NCBI RefSeq assembly: GCF_029714205.1
Contig: NZ_CP121648.1
Span: 5,343,001 to 5,407,000 of the forward strand
DNA: 64,000 nucleotides
Reading direction: 5' to 3'
From: Methylobacterium sp. CB376
GTDB lineage: Bacteria; Pseudomonadota; Alphaproteobacteria; Rhizobiales; Beijerinckiaceae
Shown here in pieces: positions 54,707 through 63,546 of this stretch. The notes below the pieces were generated by a model. The model saw only the letters and a list, made by a program, of their open reading frames with translations, did no database searches and was not told where the DNA came from. Position numbers and translations under genes: made by a program. Within the stretch, counting starts at the first letter, position 1, and every line of letters begins with the position of its first letter.

Positions 54707-55510
54707 CTACCAGAGGGCGTGGAAGTGGTGGACCGGCCCGTGGCCCCGGCCGACGGCGAGCCGCTCGGCCGCCGCGAGCGCGGCCGCGAGGTAGGCCTTC
54801 GCCGCCCGCGCGGCGTCCGGCAGGGGCAGCCCGCGCGCGAGGCCGGCCGCGAGCGCGGCCGAGAGCGTGCAGCCGGTCCCGTGCGTGTGCCGCGTCGCCA
54901 GCCGCGGGCCGGTCAGGCGCAGGACGTCCTCCCCCGGCCCGACCAGGAGGTCGGTGCTCTCCTCGCCCGCGCCGTGGCCGCCCTTCATCAGCACCGCGCC
55001 CGGGCCGAGGGCGAGGAGGCGGCGCCCCTGCGCCAGCATCGCGGCCTCGTCGGCGGCCAGCGGCTCGCCGAGGAGGATGGCCGCCTCGGGCAGGTTCGGC
55101 GTCAGCACGCTCGCCCGCGGGATCAGGCGATCGCGCAGGGAGGCGACCGCGTCCGCGGCGAGGAGGCGGTCGCCGCTCGTCGCCACCATCACGGGGTCGA
55201 GCACCACCGGGATGCCGGCCGCGTGCGCCGCCAGCCCCTCGGCCACCGCGGCGATCACCGGCTCCCGCGCCAGCATGCCGATCTTCACCGCGCCCACCGC
55301 GAGGTCACCGAAGACGCTGGCGATCTGGCGCGCCACGAAGTCGCCCGGCACCTCATGGACCGCCTGGACCCCGAGGGTGTTCTGGGCGGTCAGGGCCGTG
55401 ACGACGCTGGCCCCGTAGACGCCGAGCGCCGAGAAGGTCTTGAGATCCGCCTGGATCCCGGCCCCGCCGCCGGAATCCGAGCCCGCGACGGTGACGGCGA
55501 TCGGGGTCAC
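54707..55510 (-). CDS. thiD: Hydroxymethylpyrimidine/phosphomethylpyrimidine kinase
   Basis: A 267-residue ribokinase-fold enzyme that phosphorylates HMP and HMP-P in thiamine synthesis. It opens with [19 protein letters not shown], has [14 protein letters not shown] and the anion hole Thr-His-Gly-Thr-Gly-Cys-Thr. GTG start overlaps the thiE stop (GTGA), so the two are translationally coupled. Confidence 0.95.
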   Translation of the reverse strand: MTPIAVTVAGSDSGGGAGIQADLKTFSALGVYGASVVTALTAQNTLGVQAVHEVPGDFVARQIASVFGDLAVGAVKIGMLAREPVIAAVAEGLAAHAAGIPVVLDPVMVATSGDRLLAADAVASLRDRLIPRASVLTPNLPEAAILLGEPLAADEAAMLAQGRRLLALGPGAVLMKGGHGAGEESTDLLVGPGEDVLRLTGPRLATRHTHGTGCTLSAALAAGLARGLPLPDAARAAKAYLAAALAAAERLAVGRGHGPVHHFHALW

Positions 55511-56208
55511 GCCGCCCCCCGCGCCGCGAGCGCCCGATCGACCAGCTGGCGCAGCGCGCGCGCCCGCGCCTCGACCTCGTCGGGAGCGCCGAACAGGGCC
55601 GAGATCAGCGCGATGCCGTCCGCCCCCGCGCCGATCACCGAGGCGGCGTTGCCGGAATCGATCCCGGCGATCGCCCCGATCGGCAGGCCGCCCCGGGCGA
55701 GCCGGGCCCGGAAGGCGATGCGCGCGAGGCCTTCCAGCCCCACCGGCGGGTCCGGGTTGCGCTTGCTCGCGGTCGCGAAGACGCCGCCGATGCAGGCGTA
55801 GTCCACCGGCAGGCGGTAGAGTTCGTCCGCCTGGGTGCCGGTCTTGACGGTGAGGCCGATGATCGCCCCGGGCCCGAGCAGCCGGCGGGCCTCGGCCGGG
55901 TGCAGGTCCTCCTGGCCGAGATGCACGCCCTCGGCCCCGGCCGCCAGCGCGAGGTCGACTCGGTCGTTGACGAGGAGCGGCACGCCGCTGCCCGACAGGG
56001 CCGCCCGGATCGCCCGCAGGCGGGCGAGGCTCTCGCGGGCGTTCGGGATCGCCTTCTCGCGGTACTGGAGCAGGGTGCAGCCGCCCGCCGCGGCCGCGCC
56101 GGCCATGCGCGCGAGCAGCGCGGGATCGCCGCCGCTCACCCCGACGTCGAGGATGCCGTAGAGCCGCAGGTCGACCGGAACGGTGCCATCCATGCCCACG
56201 GGGCGCAT
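55507..56208 (-). CDS. thiE: Thiamine-phosphate synthase
   Basis: A 233-residue TIM-barrel enzyme joining HMP-PP and HET-P to thiamine phosphate. Conserved parts are Leu-Leu-Gln-Tyr-Arg-Glu-Lys (about 47-53), [21 protein letters not shown], and Tyr-Ala-Cys-Ile-Gly-Gly-Val-Phe. It is the first gene of the thiE-thiD pair. An internal ATG at 56193 is an alternative start. Confidence 0.94.
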   Translation of the reverse strand: MRPVGMDGTVPVDLRLYGILDVGVSGGDPALLARMAGAAAAGGCTLLQYREKAIPNARESLARLRAIRAALSGSGVPLLVNDRVDLALAAGAEGVHLGQEDLHPAEARRLLGPGAIIGLTVKTGTQADELYRLPVDYACIGGVFATASKRNPDPPVGLEGLARIAFRARLARGGLPIGAIAGIDSGNAASVIGAGADGIALISALFGAPDEVEARARALRQLVDRALAARGAA

Positions 56209-56298
56209 CGCCTTCCTCCCGGCCGGCCGCTCCGGCCCCGCCCCGAGTAAGCGTCGGCCGCGCCGGGCGTCAACCTGCGCGCGACTTCGCGCCCGGCC

Positions 56299-57282
56299 TC
56301 AGGCCGCGCGGGCGCCGCCGGCCGCCTCGCGGGCGCGCTCCAGCGCGACCCTGCGCTCGCGCCACACCGTGTAGACGCCGGCCGCCGCCACGATGCTGCC
56401 GCCGAGCGCCACCGCCGGCTGCGGCAATTGCCCGAACACGAACCAGCCGATCAGCAGCGACCACAGCATGGTGGTGTACTCGAAGGGCGCCACCAGCGAG
56501 GCGTCGCCGTGGCGGTAGCTCTCGGTGAGCAGGATCTGGCCGATGCCGCCCAGCACGCCGACGAGGACGAAGAGGCCGAATTCGGGCAGGCTCGGCAGGC
56601 TCCAGCCGAGGACCAGCGTCGAGAGGCCGAGCAGCGAGGTGAACAGGAAGAAGTAGAGGACGATCGCGCCCGTGCGCTCGGTCATGGTCAGGCGCCGGAC
56701 CTGGATCGTCGCCGCCGCGGCGCAGACCGCCGCCAGGCAGGCGAACAGGGCCCCGATCGAGCCCGCGGCCCCGCCGGCCCCGAATTCGAGGTGCGGCGCC
56801 AGCATGATCAGCACGCCGAGGAAGCCCACCAGCACCGCCGCCCAGCGATAGCCCTGGACCCGCTCGCGCAGCACCAGGGCCGCCAGCACCACCACCAGGA
56901 GCGGCGAGGCGTAGCCGATCGCGATCGAATCGGAGAGCGGCAGGAAGGACAGGCCGGCGAAGCCCGCGAACATCCCGCAGGCGCCGATCAGGCTGCGCAG
57001 GACGTGGCCGCGCAGGTTGCGGGTGCGCACCGCCTCGACCACGCTCCCCTGCCAGCGCAGCCAGATCACGAGCGGCAGGATCGCGAAGGCCGAGCGGAAG
57101 AACACGATCTCGCCGGTCGGGAAGTGCCGGTCCGAGAGGCCCTTCACCCCCGCCGACATCAGCGTGAAGGCGAGCGCCGACAGCACCTTGAGGCCGATCC
57201 CGAGATAGGGCCGGCCGGACGAGGCGGGGCGCGCGGCATCCCCGCGCAGCGGGCGCTCGGGGAGGACGACGGGGGCTGCCAT
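56299..57282 (-). CDS. DMT-family (EamA) permease
   Basis: A 327-residue protein with ten helices in two EamA halves; helix 1 has Leu-Lys-Val-Leu-Ser-Ala-Leu-Ala-Phe-Thr-Leu-Met-Ser and the second half opens with Gly-Ala-Leu-Phe-Ala-Cys-Leu-Ala-Ala-Val-Cys. Such drug/metabolite transporters export or import small metabolites; the substrate is not visible. It ends 91 bp upstream of thiE (same strand), so a link to thiamine precursors is possible but unproven. GTG at 57324 is an alternative start. Confidence 0.85.
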   Translation of the reverse strand: MAAPVVLPERPLRGDAARPASSGRPYLGIGLKVLSALAFTLMSAGVKGLSDRHFPTGEIVFFRSAFAILPLVIWLRWQGSVVEAVRTRNLRGHVLRSLIGACGMFAGFAGLSFLPLSDSIAIGYASPLLVVVLAALVLRERVQGYRWAAVLVGFLGVLIMLAPHLEFGAGGAAGSIGALFACLAAVCAAAATIQVRRLTMTERTGAIVLYFFLFTSLLGLSTLVLGWSLPSLPEFGLFVLVGVLGGIGQILLTESYRHGDASLVAPFEYTTMLWSLLIGWFVFGQLPQPAVALGGSIVAAAGVYTVWRERRVALERAREAAGGARAA

Positions 57283-57485
57283 GGGAGGGTCGCACGCAGG
57301 ACGAGAGGAAATTCTCCACACCACTTTTCGAATGGCCGAGCCAGCGGCCGCGGCGGTGCTCAGACCTGCAGCCCGCGCATGTGGACCTTAATCGAACCGC
57401 AAGAATGGCCTGAACCTGGTTTTCGCGCGGTCGAGACCGCCCAATTCCGCTCCGGGGGGAGCTTCGTCATCAAAGTGATACGGGA

Positions 57486-58403
57486 ATGCGGTTTGGCATG
57501 GCGGCCATCGACCGCAAGGAGACGGATGTGGCCGACGACGCCGATGCGCTGCGTGTCCGCTCGCTCTTCCTGTCCGATATCCATCTCGGCACGAAGGGCT
57601 GTCAAGCGGAACTCTTGCTCGATTTCCTGCGGGAGGTCGACGCCGACGAGATCTATCTGGTCGGCGACATCGTCGACGGCTGGAAGCTGAAATCCGGCTG
57701 GTACTGGCCGCAGGCCCACAACGACGTCGTGCAGAAGCTCCTGCGCAAGGTGCGCAAGGGCTCCCGGCTGATCTACGTGCCGGGCAATCACGACGAGTTC
57801 CTGCGCGACTTCCTCGACCTGCATTTCGGCGGCATCGAGGTCCACGACCAGATCCTGCACGAGGGTGCCGACGGCAAGCGCTACCTCGTCATCCACGGCG
57901 ACCAGTTCGACCTCGTCGTCCGGCACGCCAAGTGGCTCGCCCTGCTCGGGGACGGCGCCTACACGGCGGCCCTGTTCGTCAACACGCACCTGAACTGGGC
58001 GCGCCGGCGCCTCGGCCTGACCTACTGGTCTCTCTCGGCCTGGGCCAAGCTCAAGGTGAAGAACGCCGTCAACTTCATCGGCCGCTTCGAGGAGCTGCTG
58101 GCGGCGGAGGCCAGGCGCGCGGGCGCCGACGGGGTGATCTGCGGCCACATCCACCACGCGGCCAACCGCGAGATCGAGGGCCTGCGCTACCTCAATACCG
58201 GCGACTGGGTCGAATCCTGCACGGCGATCGTCGAGCATTACGACGGCCGCATGGAGGTGATCCGCTTCGCCGAGATGCGGGCCGAGGCGAGCGGCGCGCG
58301 GCGGGTCCTGCCCCGGCCCGAGCCGGTCGCGGCGGTCGAGCCCCTGTCGGTCCCCCGGCAAGCCGCCGAGCGGACCTCGTCCAACGCGCGGGCCTTGGCG
58401 TGA
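57486..58403 (+). CDS. LpxH-like metallophosphoesterase (UDP-2,3-diacylglucosamine diphosphatase-like)
   Basis: A 305-residue calcineurin-type phosphatase. Metal ligands are Asp31/His33 (Asp-Ile-His-Leu-Gly), Asp61 (Gly-Asp-Ile-Val-Asp), Asn101-His102 (Gly-Asn-His-Asp), His137 and His221/His223 (Gly-His-Ile-His-His). This is the LpxH pattern, though many alphaproteobacteria use LpxI for the lipid A step, and LpxH-like paralogues may act on other nucleotide-linked or phosphorylated lipids. It overlaps the glycosyltransferase start (GTGA), which points to a joint role in a glycolipid. Start could be the ATG at 57498. Confidence 0.85.
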   Translation: MRFGMAAIDRKETDVADDADALRVRSLFLSDIHLGTKGCQAELLLDFLREVDADEIYLVGDIVDGWKLKSGWYWPQAHNDVVQKLLRKVRKGSRLIYVPGNHDEFLRDFLDLHFGGIEVHDQILHEGADGKRYLVIHGDQFDLVVRHAKWLALLGDGAYTAALFVNTHLNWARRRLGLTYWSLSAWAKLKVKNAVNFIGRFEELLAAEARRAGADGVICGHIHHAANREIEGLRYLNTGDWVESCTAIVEHYDGRMEVIRFAEMRAEASGARRVLPRPEPVAAVEPLSVPRQAAERTSSNARALA

Positions 58404-59536
58404 GGCTGCTCATCGCGACGGATGCGTGGCATCCGCAGGTCAACGGCGTCGTGCGCTCCCTGGAGCAGATGGCCAAGGCCGGGCCCGGCCTCGGCGTCTC
58501 GCCGAGCTTCGTCACGCCGCTGCTGTTCCGGTCGGTCCCGCTGCCCGGCTACCGCGAGATCCGCCTCTCGCTGGTGACGTCCCGGAGCATCGCGCCCCAT
58601 TGGCGCGCCTTCGGCCCCACCCACGTGCACATCGCCACCGAGGGGCCGATCGGGCTCGCCGTGCGCCGCCTCTGCCTCTCCGAGCGCAGGCCGTTCACCA
58701 CGAGCTACCACACGCGCTTTCCGGAATACCTCGCGGCGCGCCTGCCGGTCCCGCCCGCGCTGAGCTACGCGTGGCTGCGCCGCTTCCACAACGCGGCGAG
58801 CGGCACGATGGTGAGCACGCCGTCCCTGGAGCGCGACCTCGCGGATCGCGGCTTCCGCAACCTGATGCGGTGGACCCGGGGCGTCGACACCGAGCTGTTC
58901 CGCCCCCGCGCCGCGCCGGAGCCCGAGGCCCTGCGCGGGCTGCCCCGGCCGCTCTTCCTGTTCGTCGGCCGACTCGCGGTCGAGAAGAACGTCGCGGCCT
59001 TCCTGTCCCTCGACCTGCCCGGCACCAAGGTGCTGGTGGGCGACGGGCCGGACCGGGCCCGGCTCCAGGCGGAGCACCCGGGCGCGCGGTTCCTCGGCAC
59101 GCTCACCGGCGAGGCGCTGGCCCGGGCCTACGCGGCGGCGGACGCCTTCGTGTTCCCGAGCCTCACCGACACGTTCGGGATCGTGTTGCTGGAAGCCCTG
59201 GCGAGCGGCCTGCCGATCGCCGCCTACCCGGTGACTGGCCCCCTCGACGTGGTGGGCGAGACCCGCGTCGGCGTCCTCGACCGCGACCTCCGGCAGGCGG
59301 CCCTCGGCGCCCTGCAGATCCCGCGCGAGCGCTGCCGGGCCGAGGCCCTGCGCTACACCTGGGCCGAGAGCGCGAGGCAGTTCTACCGCAACATCGAGGT
59401 CGCCCACGCCAAGGGCCCGGCCGACCGGCGCGCGAAGGGCCCGGCCGACCGGCGCGCGAAGGGCCCGGCCGGCGGGCGCGCGACGCGCACGGCCCCCCTC
59501 GCCGCGGATCCGGGCTCCCGCCCGCGCGAGGGCTGA
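58400..59536 (+). CDS. GT4-type glycosyltransferase with repeat tail
   Basis: A 378-residue GT-B enzyme. The N-terminal half has Asp-Ala-Trp-His-Pro-Gln-Val-Asn-Gly-Val-Val-Arg-Ser-Leu and Tyr-His-Thr-Arg-Phe-Pro-Glu-Tyr. The donor half has Phe-Val-Gly-Arg-Leu-Ala-Val-Glu-Lys-Asn and Phe-Pro-Ser-Leu-Thr-Asp-Thr-Phe-Gly-Ile-Val-Leu-Leu-Glu-Ala, like MgtA-type alpha-mannosyl/galactosyltransferases acting on lipids. The tail carries three Ala-Lys-Gly-Pro-Ala units from a 24-bp DNA repeat. Translation is coupled to the LpxH-like gene by a GTGA overlap. Confidence 0.87.
   Translation: MRLLIATDAWHPQVNGVVRSLEQMAKAGPGLGVSPSFVTPLLFRSVPLPGYREIRLSLVTSRSIAPHWRAFGPTHVHIATEGPIGLAVRRLCLSERRPFTTSYHTRFPEYLAARLPVPPALSYAWLRRFHNAASGTMVSTPSLERDLADRGFRNLMRWTRGVDTELFRPRAAPEPEALRGLPRPLFLFVGRLAVEKNVAAFLSLDLPGTKVLVGDGPDRARLQAEHPGARFLGTLTGEALARAYAAADAFVFPSLTDTFGIVLLEALASGLPIAAYPVTGPLDVVGETRVGVLDRDLRQAALGALQIPRERCRAEALRYTWAESARQFYRNIEVAHAKGPADRRAKGPADRRAKGPAGGRATRTAPLAADPGSRPREG
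59411..59482. repeat. 24-bp tandem repeat, three units, at the 3' end of the GT4 gene
   Basis: Units at 59411-59434, 59435-59458 (identical) and 59459-59482 (four changes), starting AAGGGCCCGGCCGACC. They add Lys-Gly-Pro-Ala-Asp-Arg-Arg-Ala units after the fold ends. Confidence 0.93.
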
Positions 59537-59540
59537 CCCC

Positions 59541-59572
59541 GACGCGCATCGGGCAAGACGCGCATCGGGCAA
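59541..59572. repeat. 16-bp tandem duplication after the GT4 gene
   Basis: GACGCGCATCGGGCAA twice (59541-59556 and 59557-59572), exact, beginning 4 bp after the stop codon, between converging genes. Confidence 0.93.
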
Positions 59573-59631
59573 GACCGTCGTCCCCCCCGGGCCGGTGCGC
59601 GCGACGCCGAGACGCCCCGCTCCGCCCCGGC

Positions 59632-60108
59632 TCAGGTCGCCTTGCGCGGGCGCCCGCGCTTGCGGGGCGGCTGGGCCGGCTCGGGCTTGCGCGCCGCGCG
59701 CTCGCGGCGCAGCTGGCCGAGGCCGAGGCTCTTGGCGAGTTCGGAGCGCTGGGCCGCGTAGGTCGCCGCCACCATCGGGTAGTCCGGCGGCAGGCCCCAC
59801 TTCTCCCGGTACTGCTCGGGGGTGAGCCCGCGCCCGGACAGGTGCCGCTTCAGCGACTTGTAGGGCTTGCCGTCCTCCAGCGAGATGATCGCGTCCGGCG
59901 TCACCGTCTTCCTGATCGGGATCGGCGGCACCGGCTTGGCCGGCTCCGGCGGCGGCGGCGACACGATCGTCGCCAGGGACTTGTGCACCGACACGATCAG
60001 CCCGCCGAGATCTCCCAGCGGCACCGAATTGTTCGCCACATACGCCGACACGATATCGGCCGCGAGATTGACCAGGCCCGCCTGGTCCGCCGATGGGTCG
60101 CTGGTCAT
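59632..60108 (-). CDS. MucR/Ros-family regulator lacking canonical zinc ligands, with AT-hook tail
   Basis: A 158-residue regulator of the Ros/MucR family: Lys-Ser-Leu-Lys-Arg-His-Leu at 84-90, Leu-Thr-Pro-Glu-Gln-Tyr-Arg-Glu-Lys-Trp at 95-104 and Asp-Tyr-Pro-Met-Val-Ala follow the family. In classical Ros the finger is Cys-Leu-Glu-Cys; here it is Ser76-Leu-Glu-Asp79, and the last histidine is also missing. Zinc binding is therefore doubtful, as in some Mesorhizobium relatives. The last residues contain Lys-Arg-Gly-Arg-Pro-Arg-Lys, an AT-hook. MucR proteins silence AT-rich promoters for exopolysaccharide and motility. Confidence 0.9.
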   Translation of the reverse strand: MTSDPSADQAGLVNLAADIVSAYVANNSVPLGDLGGLIVSVHKSLATIVSPPPPEPAKPVPPIPIRKTVTPDAIISLEDGKPYKSLKRHLSGRGLTPEQYREKWGLPPDYPMVAATYAAQRSELAKSLGLGQLRRERAARKPEPAQPPRKRGRPRKAT

Positions 60109-60553
60109 GAGGAATGCCCCGCCGAGAAACTCCTTTTCAGGTGCGGGAAAAAGCTGCGACCGTCAATCGTTATCTGGATCCGCTCTGTGCTTACCCGACC
60201 TTCCGATTACCGCGGTGCGGGCTCATCATTTCGGTTCAGCCAAACTAAAGTTGTTACGAAGCGACGAACCGACGACCTCTCGGCGAAAGCTGACCTGCGG
60301 CGGATCTTCCCCGGGGCGAGCGGCGCCCGGAGGGCGGTGCGGAGGGCGGACCGGCGCCGCAAACCTCCGCGCCGACAAGCGTTTGGGTCGGGCGCGGAAC
60401 GGCCCGCGGCGGCCGCCGCGCGGCCGGTCGGCGGCGGCCCGGCCGGCCGCGCCGGCCGCTCGGGCGATACAACCAATGAGAGAGGCGGGCCGGCCGCACC
60501 CGGGCCGCAATGGGGTGTGGATGGGTGGCGGGAGCGCCCCCGGGGCCGGGTCG
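60109..60553. other. Intergenic stretch upstream of the MucR-like gene
   Basis: About 445 bp. The part near the MucR-like gene (60120-60270) is AT-richer and probably holds its promoter; AT-rich DNA there could also be an autoregulatory binding site. The rest is GC-rich. I see no gene in it. Confidence 0.45.
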
Positions 60554-61153
60554 TCAGGGCTTGGCCGAGGGCTCCGGCCGAGCGGCCGAGGGCGTCCCGG
60601 CGGGCGCGGCCGCGGACGGCTTCGGGGCCGGCGGCTTGGGCGTCCACTCCGCGTCGGCGCGCGGGCCGCCCGCGCCGTTGGTCGGGCCGGTGAGCTGGCC
60701 GGGCGCAACGTCGGCGGTCTTCTTCCAGGTCTGCGAGCCGCACAGGAAGCCGAGCAGGCAGCCGCGCACGGTCAGCTCGGACGGATCGTCCACCCAGATC
60801 GCGACGTCGTAGTTCTTTCCGTCCTCCGAATTGTAGATCTGACCCTCGTAATGGTCGTCGGCATTGGGCTTGAGGCCCATGATCAGCTGGTGCCCGAGGG
60901 AGGGGCGGTTGCGCTTCTTCGGATCGGTGTTCTTGAAGTCGATGCGCGGCTGGCCCTGGTCGTTGAGCGGGGTCTTCAACCAGACCACGTAGCCGCAGAC
61001 CCGGTCGCTGCGGGTGAGGCACTTCTCGACCCGGATCCGGGCCCGGCCGTCCTCGGTCAGCCAGACGCCGCTCGGATCTTTCGGCGCGGCGAGGACCGCC
61101 GTGGGGACGAAGAGGCCGAGGGCGGCAAGGCCCCGGCTCAAGGGCTTCATCAT
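60554..61153 (-). CDS. DUF2147 family exported protein
   Basis: A 199-residue protein with signal peptide (to about Val-Leu-Ala-Ala, residue 23). The mature domain follows DUF2147: Pro-Ser-Gly-Val-Trp-Leu-Thr-Glu-Asp-Gly-Arg-Ala-Arg-Ile-Arg-Val, Cys-Gly-Tyr-Val-Val-Trp-Leu, Gly-Gln-Ile-Tyr-Asn-Ser-Glu-Asp-Gly-Lys-Asn-Tyr and Val-Arg-Gly-Cys-Leu-Leu-Gly-Phe-Leu-Cys-Gly-Ser-Gln-Thr-Trp. Relatives are periplasmic lipocalin-like proteins of unknown role. The Pro/Ala-rich tail from about residue 150 is extra. Confidence 0.87.
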   Translation of the reverse strand: MMKPLSRGLAALGLFVPTAVLAAPKDPSGVWLTEDGRARIRVEKCLTRSDRVCGYVVWLKTPLNDQGQPRIDFKNTDPKKRNRPSLGHQLIMGLKPNADDHYEGQIYNSEDGKNYDVAIWVDDPSELTVRGCLLGFLCGSQTWKKTADVAPGQLTGPTNGAGGPRADAEWTPKPPAPKPSAAAPAGTPSAARPEPSAKP

Positions 61154-61260
61154 GCAGGTCTCCTCCGGTGCGGCCGTGCGCGGAAGTACGACGCGACCGC
61201 CCGCGCCGCAACCCGCGCGCCGCGGCGCGGGAGGGCCGACGACCCCGGCGGGGGCGGGGC

Positions 61261-61350
61261 GTCGCCTGCCTCGCCGTCGCCTGCCTCGCCGTCGCCTGCC
61301 TCGCCATCACATGGCGGGATGTCACATGGCCGGATGTCACATAGGCCGCC
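61261..61350. repeat. 15-bp period tandem repeat, about six units
   Basis: Three exact GTCGCCTGCCTCGCC units (61261-61305) run into three diverged units of the same 15-bp period (ATCACATGGCGGGAT, GTCACATGGCCGGAT, GTCACATAGG...). It fills much of the 306-bp gap 61154-61459, upstream of the DUF2147 gene. No gene is seen in that gap. Confidence 0.88.
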
Positions 61351-61459
61351 GCGGCGCCGCCGCGATAGAGCGGCGAGGCCGGGGGCGAGCACCCGCGGCG
61401 AGGGAGCGGCCCGCGCCGCGGCCCGCCCGGCTCCGCCCGCCCCCCAGCAAGGCCCACGC

Positions 61460-61642
61460 ATGATCCCGATCGAGATCCTCGTGATGACCTCCGGCCTGGT
61501 CGGCGCGATCGTGATCGTCGTGGCGGCGCGTCCGGGCCGGCTGTCCCTGCGCTGGCCGCGCCACGGCGCGGCGGCGACGCCCGGACCGGCCCCCGAGGCC
61601 GAGGACCCGATCCGCTCCGGCGCGTCCCTGCCCCCGCGCTGA
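61460..61642 (+). CDS. Small membrane protein, hypothetical
   Basis: A 60-residue frame with one hydrophobic helix (about residues 3-24, Ile-Glu-Ile-Leu-Val-Met-Thr-Ser-Gly-Leu-Val-Gly-Ala-Ile-Val-Ile-Val-Val-Ala) and a Pro/Ala-rich cytosolic tail. It lies 80 bp upstream of the antiporter gene. AAGG stands 7 bp before the ATG. Similar single-helix orphans are common; reality is moderately likely. Confidence 0.5.
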   Translation: MIPIEILVMTSGLVGAIVIVVAARPGRLSLRWPRHGAAATPGPAPEAEDPIRSGASLPPR

Positions 61643-61722
61643 TCCGCGGCAGGATCCGCACAAGGCGGGCCCGAAGCTGCTATCCTGGCCCCGACACCAC
61701 GAGTTGAGGAGGCCGACGCACC

Positions 61723-63546
61723 GTGCCGCACGCCACCGAGCTGATCGCCATCATCGCCCTCGGCCTCGTCTTCGCCTTCGCCGGGGGCATGCTGGCGCAG
61801 CGCCTGCGCCTGCCGCCGCTCGTCGGCTACCTGATCGCCGGCATCGCCATCGGCCCGCACACGCCGGGCTTCGTCGGAAACGGGGAACTGGCCGGCCAGC
61901 TCGCCGAGATCGGCGTGATCCTGCTGATGTTCGGGGTCGGGCTGCACTTCTCGATCGGCGACCTGATGGCCGTGCGCGCCATCGCGCTGCCCGGGGCCGT
62001 GGTGCAGATCGCCGTCGCCACGCTGATGGGCCTCGCCCTGGCCCTCGGCTTCGGCTGGAGCGCGGGCGCCGGGATCGTCTTCGGGCTCGCGCTCTCGGTC
62101 GCCTCCACCGTGGTGCTGCTGCGGGCGCTGGAGGAGCGCGGCCTGCTCGACAGCGACAAGGGCCGGATCGCGGTGGGCTGGCTCATCGTCGAGGATCTGG
62201 CGATGGTCCTCGCCCTGGTGCTGCTCCCGGCGCTGGCGGGTCCCCTCGGCGGCGAGGGGGCGGGCGCCGCGCACGCGGCCGGCGGGCCGCTCTGGCTGAC
62301 CCTCGGCCTGACCCTGGCCAAGGTCGCGGCCTTCGCCGGGCTGATGCTCGTCGGCGGGCGGCGCCTCGTGCCCTGGCTCCTCGACCAGGCGGCCCGGACC
62401 GGGTCGCGGGAACTCTTCACCCTCGCCGTGCTGGCCCTCGCCCTCGGCATCGCCTTCGGCTCGGCGGAGCTGTTCGGCGTCTCCTTCGCGCTCGGCGCCT
62501 TCTTCGCCGGGATGGTGCTCGCCGAATCCGACCTGAGCCACCAGGCCGCCGCGAATTCGCTGCCGCTCCAGGACGCCTTCGCGGTCCTGTTCTTCGTCTC
62601 GGTCGGGATGCTGTTCGATCCCGGCATCCTGCTGGCGCAGCCCCTCGCGGTGCTCGCCGTGCTCGCCATCATCCTGATCGGCAAGTCCATCGCCGCGGTC
62701 GCGATCGTGCTGGCCTTCCGCCACCCGCTCGCCACCGCGCTCACCATCGCGGCGAGCCTCGCGCAGATCGGCGAGTTCTCCTTCATCCTGGTGGGGCTCG
62801 GCATCGGGCTGAAGCTGCTGCCGCTCGAGGGGCGCGACCTGATCCTGGCCGGCGCGCTGCTGTCCATCACCCTCAATCCGCTGTTCTTCGCCGGGATCGG
62901 GCGCTTGGTGGCGCTCCTCGACACCCGGCCCGGCCTCGCTGCCCGCTTCGAGCGGCGCGGCGCCGGGCCGCTGCCGCAGGTGAGCGGTGCGCGCGGGCGG
63001 CGGGCGGGCCACGCGGTCGTGGTCGGGTTCGGACGGGTCGGCAGCAGCATCGGCCGCGCCCTCGACGCCTGGGACCTGCCCTACGTGGTGGTCGAGCGCG
63101 ATCGCCGCCGGGTCGAGGAATTGCGCAAGGCCGGGCGCGAGACGGTGTTCGGCGACGCGGCGGCGCCCGGCATCCTGGAGGCCGCCGGGATCGGGCGCGC
63201 CCGGCTCCTCGTCGTGGCGAGCCCCGACGCGCATCAGGCCCGCCACCTCATCGCCATCGCCCGGGAGGCGAATCCCGGCATCGACACGCTGGTGCGCACC
63301 CACAGCGACGCCGAGCGCCGGCACCTGGAGGCGGAGGGGGTCGGGCTCGTCCTGATGCCCGAGCGCGAGCTCGGTTTCGGCATGACCCTCTACGCCCTGC
63401 GCAGCCTCGGCATCAGCGAGGGCGAGGCGCGGGTCTTCGTCGATTCGAGCCGCGCCGAGAGCCGGTCCGACCCGGTCCCGGAGGCCGCCCCCGCCCTCGG
63501 CGCGCCGGAACTGCGCCCGCATCGGGAGGCGCTGGGGGGCGAGTGA
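61723..63546 (+). CDS. CPA2-family monovalent cation:proton antiporter (YbaL/KefB-like)
   Basis: A 607-residue protein: thirteen or so helices of a Na+/H+ exchanger domain (1-395; Leu-Pro-Pro-Leu-Val-Gly-Tyr-Leu-Ile-Ala-Gly-Ile-Ala-Ile-Gly-Pro near 30, Ser-Val-Ala-Ser-Thr-Val-Val-Leu-Leu-Arg, and Phe-Phe-Ala-Gly-Met-Val-Leu-Ala-Glu-Ser). A cytosolic TrkA-N domain (about 425-545; Val-Val-Val-Gly-Phe-Gly-Arg-Val-Gly-Ser) would bind NAD(H). The architecture is that of YbaL/KefB-type K+/H+ antiporters. It starts at GTG. Its stop codon lies in a 15-bp tandem repeat. Confidence 0.92.
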   Translation: MPHATELIAIIALGLVFAFAGGMLAQRLRLPPLVGYLIAGIAIGPHTPGFVGNGELAGQLAEIGVILLMFGVGLHFSIGDLMAVRAIALPGAVVQIAVATLMGLALALGFGWSAGAGIVFGLALSVASTVVLLRALEERGLLDSDKGRIAVGWLIVEDLAMVLALVLLPALAGPLGGEGAGAAHAAGGPLWLTLGLTLAKVAAFAGLMLVGGRRLVPWLLDQAARTGSRELFTLAVLALALGIAFGSAELFGVSFALGAFFAGMVLAESDLSHQAAANSLPLQDAFAVLFFVSVGMLFDPGILLAQPLAVLAVLAIILIGKSIAAVAIVLAFRHPLATALTIAASLAQIGEFSFILVGLGIGLKLLPLEGRDLILAGALLSITLNPLFFAGIGRLVALLDTRPGLAARFERRGAGPLPQVSGARGRRAGHAVVVGFGRVGSSIGRALDAWDLPYVVVERDRRRVEELRKAGRETVFGDAAAPGILEAAGIGRARLLVVASPDAHQARHLIAIAREANPGIDTLVRTHSDAERRHLEAEGVGLVLMPERELGFGMTLYALRSLGISEGEARVFVDSSRAESRSDPVPEAAPALGAPELRPHREALGGE

